5,407 nucleotides of DNA from JBOGEB01 sp050743125 (lineage in GTDB: Bacteria > Actinomycetota > Nitriliruptoria > Euzebyales > Egibacteraceae), in NCBI GenBank assembly GCA_050743125.1, contig JBOGEB010000248.1:1-5407 (forward strand), read 5' to 3'. Positions 1 through 5,407 of the stretch are shown here, one piece after another. How positions within the stretch are numbered: the stretch's first letter is position 1; each line of letters opens with the position of its first letter. A program made the position numbers and the translations under genes. The notes beneath the pieces are model-generated. The model was not told the DNA's origin. It saw only the letters and a program-made list of their open reading frames with translations, and made no database searches.

Positions 1-59
1 TTAAGACAAATCAGGCAAGTCGGATTGCGTGGCTGCGCGGCGGGACAGCTTGGACTTTG

Positions 60-72
60 GGCTCGCCGAGCC
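60..72. promoter_or_regulatory. 13-bp perfect palindrome, possible operator
   Basis: GGCTCG-C-CGAGCC has two perfect 6-base arms around one central base. It lies about 90 bases before the ppk1 start. As RNA it would fold only into a 5-bp stem with a 3-base loop, and no T-run follows, so an intrinsic terminator is unlikely. It could be a binding site for a dimeric regulator, but I recognise no known operator and GC-rich DNA yields such palindromes by chance. Confidence 0.2.
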
Positions 73-145
73 GGAAAGCCGCAGCTCAAGGAGTCAGTCG
101 ATTGCTACGGGGTAGTATCCGGAAGGTTCCTACTCTGTACGTGTT

Positions 146-151
146 GAGGGG
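146..151 (+). promoter_or_regulatory. Ribosome binding site of ppk1
   Basis: GAGGGG lies 8 bases before the ATG at 160, close to ideal spacing. This supports the ATG at 160 over the in-frame ATG at 172, for which the spacing would be about 20 bases. Confidence 0.7.
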
Positions 152-159
152 TTGTCAAT

Positions 160-2316
160 ATGCTGAGACGCATGGCGATTCCTCTCCCCGAGGCGCTGGA
201 GGATGCCGCCCCCGCCCCCGCCCCCGCTCCCGTCGCCCCCGTCGCCATCGACGAGGATGCTCGGTTTCTGAACCGGGAGCTCTCGTGGCTGGACTTCAAC
301 GCCCGCGTGCTCGCCCTGGCCGAGAACCCCAGGGTGCCCCTTCTGGAGCGGGCCAAGTTCCTCGCCATCTTCAGCCAAAACCTTGACGAGTTCTTCCAGG
401 TGCGGGTGCCCGGCCTCAAAGACCAGGTGGCGCTCGGGCTCGGGGCCACCACCCCCGACGGCCTGAGCCCTGCCCCTGCGCTGCGGGCGATCAGGGACCG
501 GGCCAGGGCCTTGGTCGAGCGCCAGATGCGGATTTTCGTCGGCGAGTTCGTGCCCGCTCTGGCTGCCGCCGGCATCGTGCTGTCCGACTGGGAGGCGCTC
601 GACGACGACGACCGGGCTCACCTCGTCAAGGTCTTCGAGGAGCAGATGTTTCCGGTGCTCACCCCCCTGGCCGTCGACCCCGGTCACCCCTTCCCGTACA
701 TCTCCAACCTCTCGCTCAACCTCGTCGTGCTCGTGCGCGACCCGTTCACTGGCCAGCAAGGTTTGGCCCGGGTGAAGGTGCCGCCGCTGCTGCCCCGGTT
801 CGTGGTCATGCCCGACGGCGAGCGCTTCGTTCCCCTGGAGCAGCTCATCGCCGCCCACCTTGAAGTCCTGTTCCCCGGCATGAAGATCGAGAGCCACTGC
901 CCGTTCCGAGTGACCCGCAACGCCGACCTCACCCTCGAGGAGGAAGGGGCCGACGACCTTCTCGTCGCCGTCGAGCTCGAGCTCCGCCGTCGCCGTTTCG
1001 GCCGAGCCGTGCGCCTCGAGGTCGACGCCACGATGTCCTCCGAGCTGCGTGACCTGCTCACGCGGGAGCTGGACCTCGAAGCTCGTGACGTCTACGTCGT
1101 GGACGGCCCCCTCGACCTCAGCGGGCTGTGGGGGTTGTACGACCTCGACCGTCCCGACCTGAAGGACGAGCCGTGGGTTCCCGTCACCCCGGCTCGTCTG
1201 GCTGGCTCCGACAGCGGCGCTGGCGACATGTTCGCCGTGCTGCGGGATGCAGACGTGCTCGTGCACCATCCGTACGACTCGTTCACGACCTCGGTGGAGG
1301 CCTTCATCCGACAGGCGGCCGTCGACCCTGCGGTGCTGGCCATCAAGCTCACCCTCTATCGCACCTCGGGCGACAGCCCGATCGTCAAGGACCTCATCCG
1401 GGCCGTGCAGGGGGGCAAGCAGGTGGCCGCTCTGGTGGAGCTGAAGGCCCGCTTCGACGAGCAGGCCAACATCGCCTGGGCCCGAGCCTTGGAGGAGGAG
1501 GGGGTCCACGTGGTCTACGGGCTCATGGGCCTGAAGACCCACACGAAGATCGCCCTGGTGGCCCGCCAGGAGGACGAAGGCGTCCGCCTCTACTTCCACG
1601 CCGGGACGGGAAACTACAACCCCAAGACCGCGCGGCTCTACGAGGACGTGGGCCTGCTGTCGACCGATCCGGAGCTCGGGCGTGAGCTCGCCGAGCTGTT
1701 CAACTACCTGACCGGCTACAGCCGCCAGGTCTGCTATGACAAGCTGTTGGTGGCTCCTTTCGCCCTGCGGTCTCAGGTGGTCGACTTCATTCAGGCGGAG
1801 CGCAACGCGCCGGCGGGCACGAGCCGGATCGTGATGAAGATGAACAGCCTCGTCGATGCAGACGTGATCGACGCGCTGTACAAGGCGTCGGGCGCAGGCG
1901 TGCCGATCGACCTGGTCGTGCGGGGCAGCTGCTGCCTGCGGCCCGGGGTCCCCGGCCTTTCGGAGAACATCCGGGTGCGCTCGATCGTGGGTCGCTACTT
2001 GGAGCACTCCCGGATCTTCACCTTCGGGACCGGGGAGCGCCGCTGTTACTACATCGGCTCGGCGGATCTGATGCCGCGCAACCTCGATCGCCGGGTGGAG
2101 GTGGCGGTGCCGGTTGCCGATCCCGAGCTGCAGGGCCGTCTCCAGGAGGTGCTCGACGTCAACCTGGCCGACGACACGCTGGCCTGGGAGCTCGAGGCGG
2201 ACGGATCGTGGGCCAAGGTGGCGACCACTGTGGGAGTCAACACGCACCACCGGTTGCAGGAGCTGGCACTGGAGCGAGTTCGGTCTCGTGCGTTCACGGG
2301 CGTGCACAATGCGTGA
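160..2316 (+). CDS. ppk1: Polyphosphate kinase 1 (PPK1)
   Basis: PPK1 reversibly transfers the terminal phosphate of ATP onto a growing inorganic polyphosphate chain through a phosphohistidine intermediate. The 718-residue product is slightly longer than the E. coli enzyme (688). The N-terminal domain starts near residue 36 with FLNRELSWLDFN and continues through SQNLDEFFQVRV. The head domain follows, then two phospholipase D-like C-terminal domains from about residue 345. HHPYDSF is at 369-375. His461 in LKTHTKI matches the autophosphorylated E. coli His435, and Arg401 and Arg431 match the metal-binding Arg375 and Arg405. All three have the same offset of 26. His616 in YLEHSRIF matches His592. 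The catalytic set is therefore complete. The N-terminus carries an extra Ala-Pro-rich stretch (residues 16-29). The start is set by GAGGGG 8 bases upstream. The gene's last 8 bases overlap the CYTH-CHAD gene, and it heads the operon. Confidence 0.97.
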   Translation: MLRRMAIPLPEALEDAAPAPAPAPVAPVAIDEDARFLNRELSWLDFNARVLALAENPRVPLLERAKFLAIFSQNLDEFFQVRVPGLKDQVALGLGATTPDGLSPAPALRAIRDRARALVERQMRIFVGEFVPALAAAGIVLSDWEALDDDDRAHLVKVFEEQMFPVLTPLAVDPGHPFPYISNLSLNLVVLVRDPFTGQQGLARVKVPPLLPRFVVMPDGERFVPLEQLIAAHLEVLFPGMKIESHCPFRVTRNADLTLEEEGADDLLVAVELELRRRRFGRAVRLEVDATMSSELRDLLTRELDLEARDVYVVDGPLDLSGLWGLYDLDRPDLKDEPWVPVTPARLAGSDSGAGDMFAVLRDADVLVHHPYDSFTTSVEAFIRQAAVDPAVLAIKLTLYRTSGDSPIVKDLIRAVQGGKQVAALVELKARFDEQANIAWARALEEEGVHVVYGLMGLKTHTKIALVARQEDEGVRLYFHAGTGNYNPKTARLYEDVGLLSTDPELGRELAELFNYLTGYSRQVCYDKLLVAPFALRSQVVDFIQAERNAPAGTSRIVMKMNSLVDADVIDALYKASGAGVPIDLVVRGSCCLRPGVPGLSENIRVRSIVGRYLEHSRIFTFGTGERRCYYIGSADLMPRNLDRRVEVAVPVADPELQGRLQEVLDVNLADDTLAWELEADGSWAKVATTVGVNTHHRLQELALERVRSRAFTGVHNA
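205..246 (+). repeat. Ala-Pro low-complexity tract in PPK1 N-terminus
   Basis: A run of GCCCCC-like units encodes residues 16-29 of PPK1, alternating Ala and Pro and then Val. It lies before the conserved FLNRELSW motif, so it is probably a flexible tail and not part of the fold. Such a tract can expand or contract by replication slippage. Confidence 0.7.
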
Positions 2317-3799
2317 GCGGGAGGCAAAGCTCCCCGCCCAGGTGGACTTCGTCGTGCCCGACCTCGCCGCCGTCGTCGAGGGTGTGACCGCGCACGAGCC
2401 TTCTCCGCACCTGCTCGACGCCGTCTACTACGACACACCCGACCTGCGCCTGGCCCGATGGGGGGCGAGCCTGCGTCACCGGTCGGGCGACGGCGCAGGC
2501 TGGACGGTGAAGCTGCCCGGGGATGCCGACGGCTCGGCGCTGGTGCGCCGGGAGCTCACCATCCAGGGAGAGCCGGGATCGATCCCGGCCGAGGCGGTCG
2601 ACCTCGTGCGGGCGTATACCCGCCAAGTCGCCCTCCAGCCGGTTGCCCGCCTCCAGACCCGGCGAGTCGTGGTCGAGCTGCACGACGCCGAAGGCCGCCG
2701 GGTTGCGGAGGTGGCCGACGACGACGTGTCGGTGCTGGAGGGCGAGCGCCTGGGGGACCGGTTCCGGGAGATCGAGGTGGAGGTGTCACCGGCTGCCCCC
2801 GAGGCGCTGCTCGATCGGATCGTGGCCCGGCTCCGCCAGGCGGGCGCCGGTGGGCACGAGCCCACGCCCAAGGTCGTCCGGGCGCTGGGGCCACGAGCCC
2901 TCGAGCCGCCCGAGCTCGTCGCCGAGAAGCCGTCGAAGGACGCCAGCGTGACGGACGTCGTCCGGGCCGCCCTGACCGCCTCGGTGATCCGGATCCTTTG
3001 CCACGACCCCGGCGCGCGCCTGGGGGACGACCCCGAGGACGTGCACCAGGCACGGGTCGGTACCCGCCGGCTCCGCTCCGACCTGCGGACGTTCCGCCCG
3101 TTCCTCGACCAGGGGTGGGCGAGCGGCCTGCGCGAGGAGCTGGGCTGGCTCGGCGCCGAGCTTGGGGCGGTGCGGGACGCCGACGTGCTGCTCGACCGAC
3201 TGCGCCACCAGGGCGCCGAGCTTGCCGTCGGCGACGCCGCCGGGGTGGCCGGGCTGGTGGGCCTGCTGGCCGACGAGCGTGAGGCGCGTCGGGCGCGGAT
3301 GTTGGAGGTGATGGGCGGAGTCCGTTACCTCGACCTGCTCGACCGTCTGGTGGACGGCGCCAATGCGCCGAGGCTGCAGCACAAGGCGCAGCTGCGGGCC
3401 CGCCCGCTGCTGCCCAGCCTGGTGACGCGGCCGTGGACCCGCCTGAAACGGGCGGTGGACGCGGTCGACGACTCGTCGGACGAGTCCCTGCACCAGGTCC
3501 GCATCGAGGCGAAGCGCTGCCGCTACGCTGCCGAAGCCGTGGCCCCCGTGATCGGCAGACCAGCTCACGCCTTCGCTCGAGCTGTGGCCGAGGTGCAGGG
3601 CGTGCTTGGCGATCATCAGGATGCGGTGGTGACCGAGGCCTGGCTGCGCCAGCGCGGCGTGGAGCTGCCCCCCGCGCAGGCGATGGTGGCGGGCCAGCTC
3701 GTCGCCGCACAACGGGCCGAGGCGGCGGTCTGTCGAGCCGCATGGCCCCGCGCCTGGAAGCGGGCGTCCAAGAAGAAGCTGCGATCTTGGCTCGCGTGA
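2309..3799 (+). CDS. CYTH-CHAD domain protein, probable polyphosphate-binding triphosphatase
   Basis: The 496-residue product joins two phosphate-binding domains. The CYTH (triphosphate tunnel) domain covers about residues 1-185. Its signature ExExK is present as Glu3, Glu5 and Lys7, and further charged tunnel candidates are Arg56, Arg58, Lys68, Arg80, Arg81, Glu82, Arg114, Arg118 and the REIEVEV strand with Glu154, Glu156 and Glu158. Family members cleave inorganic triphosphate or related substrates; E. coli YgiF has the same CYTH-CHAD layout. The CHAD domain, about 213-485, has both helical repeats: VHQARVGTRRLR (245-256) and LHQVRIEAKRCRY (394-406), followed by VLGDHQDA. These basic His/Arg/Lys faces are known to bind polyphosphate and place such proteins on polyphosphate granules. 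The ATG at 2309 is chosen because ExExK sits right at the N-terminus; the frame stays open upstream inside ppk1. It overlaps ppk1 by 8 bases (ATGCGTGA) without a clear ribosome binding site, implying coupled translation. Whether it hydrolyses triphosphate or only binds polyphosphate is not decided by sequence. Confidence 0.94.
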   Translation: MREREAKLPAQVDFVVPDLAAVVEGVTAHEPSPHLLDAVYYDTPDLRLARWGASLRHRSGDGAGWTVKLPGDADGSALVRRELTIQGEPGSIPAEAVDLVRAYTRQVALQPVARLQTRRVVVELHDAEGRRVAEVADDDVSVLEGERLGDRFREIEVEVSPAAPEALLDRIVARLRQAGAGGHEPTPKVVRALGPRALEPPELVAEKPSKDASVTDVVRAALTASVIRILCHDPGARLGDDPEDVHQARVGTRRLRSDLRTFRPFLDQGWASGLREELGWLGAELGAVRDADVLLDRLRHQGAELAVGDAAGVAGLVGLLADEREARRARMLEVMGGVRYLDLLDRLVDGANAPRLQHKAQLRARPLLPSLVTRPWTRLKRAVDAVDDSSDESLHQVRIEAKRCRYAAEAVAPVIGRPAHAFARAVAEVQGVLGDHQDAVVTEAWLRQRGVELPPAQAMVAGQLVAAQRAEAAVCRAAWPRAWKRASKKKLRSWLA

Positions 3800-4242
3800 A
3801 CGCATACCAGTTCCAGCGACCGCTGGACCCGGGGTTGGTGCGGGCTGCTGGAGGAGTGGTGTGGCGGCGCGAAAACGGAGGCCAGGCCCAGGTGCTGCTC
3901 GTCCATCGGCCCAAGTACGACGACTGGACGTTCCCGAAGGGCAAGCTGGAGCCCGGCGAGGATCACGAGTCGGCTGCTCTCCGGGAGGTCGCTGAGGAGA
4001 CCGGCCTGCACTGCCGGCTCGGCGCCGAGCTGACCAGCGCCACCTACCGCGACCACCGGGAGCGCCTGAAGCGGGTGCGGTACTGGGCCATGGTCCCGAT
4101 CTGGGGCGCGTTCAGTCCCGGTGCCGAGGTGGACGAGGTGCGCTGGCTGCCGTTGGACTTGGCGGGCCTCTGGCTGAGCTACGACCGTGACCGGACGGTG
4201 CTGGCCTCGTTGGTCCTCCCGGTTGAGCCGTGGCGCTGCTGA
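3796..4242 (+). CDS. Nudix hydrolase (MutT1 N-domain-like)
   Basis: Nudix enzymes cleave nucleoside diphosphates linked to another group, such as oxidised dNTPs or dinucleoside polyphosphates. The 148-residue product has a complete Nudix box at residues 49-71: Gly49, Glu55, Arg63-Glu64, Glu67-Glu68 and Gly70 fit GX5EX7REUXEEXGU exactly, so the metal-binding helix is intact. It is preceded by RAAGGVVW and by HRPKYDDWTFPKGKL, a stretch typical of actinobacterial MutT1. Further on, RYWAMV and EVDEVRWLPL also resemble that family. The GTG start at 3796 forms a GTGA overlap with the upstream stop. The frame stays open upstream, with an ATG at 3742, but that would add an 18-residue extension inside the CHAD gene. 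The gene ends just where mycobacterial MutT1 continues into a histidine phosphatase domain; here that domain is the next gene, overlapping by 13 bases in another frame. The exact substrate is not shown by sequence. Confidence 0.93.
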   Translation: MNAYQFQRPLDPGLVRAAGGVVWRRENGGQAQVLLVHRPKYDDWTFPKGKLEPGEDHESAALREVAEETGLHCRLGAELTSATYRDHRERLKRVRYWAMVPIWGAFSPGAEVDEVRWLPLDLAGLWLSYDRDRTVLASLVLPVEPWRC

Positions 4243-4694
4243 TCGTCCGTCACGCCCAAGCCGGGAGCCGCAGGGACTGGGACGGGCCCGACTGGGCTCG
4301 TCCCCTCTCCCCCAAGGGCCGCCGCCAGGCCGACGGCCTCGTGGGGCTCCTCGCCGCATACCCGATCGAGCGCATCCTGTCGAGCCCCTCCACCCGCTGT
4401 GTGGAGACCGTGGAGCCCCTGGCCCGTGCGCGAGGCTTGACCGTGGAGACCGCCGCAGCGCTTGGTGAGGCGAGCGGCGTCCGCCAGCCGCTCAGTCTGA
4501 TCCGCAAACTGGCCTCCACCAGCGCGGTCCTCTGCTCGCACGGTGACGTGATCCCCGCGGTGCTCGACGCGTTGGCCGCCGAGAACGGGCTCCCGTTGCC
4601 CGCGGACTACCCGTGCGCCAAGGGCTCCACCTGGGTGCTGCAGGCCAGGGACTCCGCCTTGGTCGAGGCTGCATACCTGCCGCCGACCCATTAG
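4230..4694 (+). CDS. Histidine phosphatase family protein (SixA/RHG type; MutT1 C-domain-like)
   Basis: The 154-residue product is a short member of the histidine phosphatase (phosphoglycerate mutase-like) superfamily. The N-terminal LLIVRHAQAG places the phospho-accepting His at residue 8 with Arg7 beside it; the usual RHG reads RHA here. SSPSTRC gives the conserved phosphate-binding Arg56, and CSHGD gives the second catalytic His104, so the active site looks complete. The C-terminal KGSTWVL and AYLPP match the end of mycobacterial MutT1 as I remember it, which supports descent from the second half of that protein. Close single-domain relatives include SixA, which dephosphorylates phosphohistidine on signalling proteins, so the true substrate could be a nucleotide, the Nudix product or a phosphoprotein. 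The GTG start at 4230 is the only sensible one: an in-frame TGA lies at 4224-4226, and the next residues already form the catalytic strand. No strong ribosome binding site is seen, so coupling to the Nudix gene is likely. Confidence 0.9.
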   Translation: MALLIVRHAQAGSRRDWDGPDWARPLSPKGRRQADGLVGLLAAYPIERILSSPSTRCVETVEPLARARGLTVETAAALGEASGVRQPLSLIRKLASTSAVLCSHGDVIPAVLDALAAENGLPLPADYPCAKGSTWVLQARDSALVEAAYLPPTH

Positions 4695-4733
4695 CGCCGG
4701 GTGAGGGTGTTCCGTGCCTCTACCCGTTTGGCG
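4695..4733 (+). terminator. Imperfect hairpin after the operon, possible weak terminator
   Basis: Directly after the phosphatase stop codon, GGGTGAGG (4699-4706) can pair with CCTC-t-ACCC (4717-4725, one bulged T) around a 10-base loop. CGCC (4695-4698) can extend the stem with GGCG (4730-4733) across a 4-base bulge. There is no T-tract after it, so Rho-independent termination would be weak; attenuation or mRNA 3'-end protection are alternatives. Confidence 0.3.
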
Positions 4734-4755
4734 GCTGACGTGCGAGGCTCTGCAG

Positions 4756-4771
4756 CCGACAGCGTTGTCGG
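4756..4771 (+). promoter_or_regulatory. Small hairpin overlapping the ribosome binding site of the last gene
   Basis: CCGACA-GCGT-TGTCGG forms a perfect 6-bp stem with a 4-base loop. Its 3' arm runs into the G-rich stretch (4770-4777) that probably serves as the ribosome binding site for GTG 4781. It could modulate translation or be a protein-binding inverted repeat. Its size makes chance occurrence possible. Confidence 0.25.
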
Positions 4772-4780
4772 GGGGTGGCA

Positions 4781-5407
4781 GTGGAACTCGCGGCCGCGGT
4801 TACCGCGGGCGGGCTCGTCGCGGAGCTGAGCACGGCTCCGCTGAATGCGACGTTGGTCGTGGAGCTGGGCGCGCGCCTGGACGGCGTCGGAATGCTCGGC
4901 TACGGCGTGACGGTGTTGACCGACGGGGACGGCAGCGCCGACCCCGGCCGGGACCTGCTCGACTACGGGCTGCAGGACGAGTTCGAGGCCGCGGCGATGG
5001 AGCTCGGGTTGCCGGTCTGGGGCGAAGGCAGCACGACCGTCGTCACCGGCTCCGCCGAGCCCGAAGAGCCGCAGCCGTGGACCAGCGTGCGGATCGTGCT
5101 GCGCGCCGAGGGCCCGGCGGAGGGCAACCGTCTCGACGTGGGGCGGGTGATCTGGCTCGCCGATCGGCTCGGCGGCGACGCGCTGCTCTGGTACGGCGTG
5201 CGGCTGCGGGCACACCGCGACCTGCGCCTGGACCATTACATCCTCGACGACGCCTGGTGCGAGGAGCTGTGCGGCGCGTTCTCGCTGGCGGTCGCTGCGC
5301 TGGGCCTCCCGCCCTGGCCGATCGACCGCATCAGGATTCAGCCCGCTCACGAGCACCCCCCTGGCTGGGCCGAGGAGCGTCGCTACCGCCCCTGGCCTCC
5401 GGTCAGC
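4781..5407 (+). CDS. Hypothetical protein, 3'-truncated by the window end
   Basis: The frame is open from 4739, just after a TGA at 4736, to the last base of the window, giving at least 209 residues from GTG 4781. GTG 4775 is an alternative start. 4781 is preferred because GGGGGTG (4771-4777) lies at a usable distance before it. The coding signal is strong: almost every third codon position is G or C, and the product has the mixed, rather acidic composition of a soluble protein. I recognise no domain. Visible traits are many Trp residues in the second half, a predicted strand-rich first half (TLVVELGARLDG, YGVTVLTDGDG), a segment LLWYGVRLRAHRDLRLDHY, and two nearby cysteines at about residues 160 and 164 (CEELC). 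No signal peptide or membrane segment is evident. It sits 86 bases after the phosphatase, in the same direction, so it may be part of the operon or have its own control. Confidence 0.75.
   Translation, partial: MELAAAVTAGGLVAELSTAPLNATLVVELGARLDGVGMLGYGVTVLTDGDGSADPGRDLLDYGLQDEFEAAAMELGLPVWGEGSTTVVTGSAEPEEPQPWTSVRIVLRAEGPAEGNRLDVGRVIWLADRLGGDALLWYGVRLRAHRDLRLDHYILDDAWCEELCGAFSLAVAALGLPPWPIDRIRIQPAHEHPPGWAEERRYRPWPPVS

Larger units (their letters stand above)
1..159. other. Non-coding leader upstream of ppk1
   Basis: I see no convincing gene in this stretch. It is less GC-rich than the coding DNA that follows, which fits an intergenic promoter region. It holds a 13-bp palindrome at 60-72, a possible -10 element at 113-118 (TAGTAT, fitting the loose actinobacterial TAnnnT pattern, but with no TTGACA-like -35 at the right distance) and the ppk1 ribosome binding site at 146-151. 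The operon promoter must lie here or further upstream, but I cannot place it with confidence. Confidence 0.5.

Noticed and set aside
1..3. TTA at the left edge as the stop of a minus-strand gene
   Set aside because: The three bases alone do not support a gene; I found no coding signal for a minus-strand protein in the leader.
130..2307. 725-residue open frame on the minus strand spanning ppk1
   Set aside because: It is in mirror register with ppk1. It stays open because ppk1 almost never uses TTA, CTA or TCA codons in this GC-rich DNA. The product is rich in His, Gln, Arg and Pro and shows no domain, while ppk1 is certain.
2114..2308. Extended start of the CYTH-CHAD frame inside ppk1
   Set aside because: The extra 65 residues lie within the conserved PPK1 C-terminus and look like an out-of-frame shadow. 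The ExExK motif belongs at the N-terminus, which fits ATG 2309.
3742..3795. ATG 3742 as the start of the Nudix gene
   Set aside because: It would overlap the CHAD gene by 58 bases and add a tail without family similarity. GTG 3796 gives the usual 4-base overlap and a normal domain start.
4224..4242. Programmed -1 frameshift joining the Nudix and phosphatase frames
   Set aside because: No slippery heptamer or clear stimulatory structure is visible in the only window where a shift would work. Coupled initiation at GTG 4230 explains the arrangement more simply.
4701..4829. Short + frame from GTG 4701 (about 42 residues)
   Set aside because: It overlaps the hairpins and the start of the better-supported last gene, and shows poor codon bias and no motif.
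4691..5356. 221-residue open frame on the minus strand over the last region
   Set aside because: It is the mirror register of the + frame from 4781. The + frame has near-complete GC at third codon positions, whereas the minus product has a His/Gln/Arg/Pro-rich shadow composition.

Overview
The window is GC-rich (third codon positions are almost all G or C) and carries five tightly packed genes, all on the + strand. The base composition, GTG starts and mycobacterial-type gene content point to a high-GC Actinomycetota. A deep-branching class such as Acidimicrobiia is plausible, but this is inference and cannot be proved from the window.

Layout: 1-159 is a non-coding leader with a 13-bp palindrome and a good ribosome binding site. 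160-2316 encodes polyphosphate kinase 1 (PPK1). 2309-3799 encodes a CYTH-CHAD protein. 3796-4242 encodes a Nudix hydrolase. 4230-4694 encodes a small histidine phosphatase of the SixA/RHG type. 4695-4780 is a short gap with two hairpins. From about 4781 to the window end runs a fifth reading frame of unknown function, with no stop codon before the edge.

The first four genes overlap their neighbours by 8, 4 and 13 bases, and the three internal starts lack clear ribosome binding sites, so they look like one translationally coupled operon. The theme is phosphate polymers and phosphoanhydrides: PPK1 makes polyphosphate, CHAD domains are known to bind it, CYTH domains cleave triphosphate-type substrates, and the Nudix and histidine phosphatase proteins act on nucleotide and other phosphate esters.

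The most notable point is that the Nudix and phosphatase genes together match, domain for domain, the single two-domain MutT1 protein of mycobacteria, which as I recall also lies next to ppk. Here the two halves lie in different frames, one base out of register at the domain boundary. The second point of interest is the unrecognised, apparently genuine fifth gene. I see no mobile element, CRISPR array, tRNA or rRNA.
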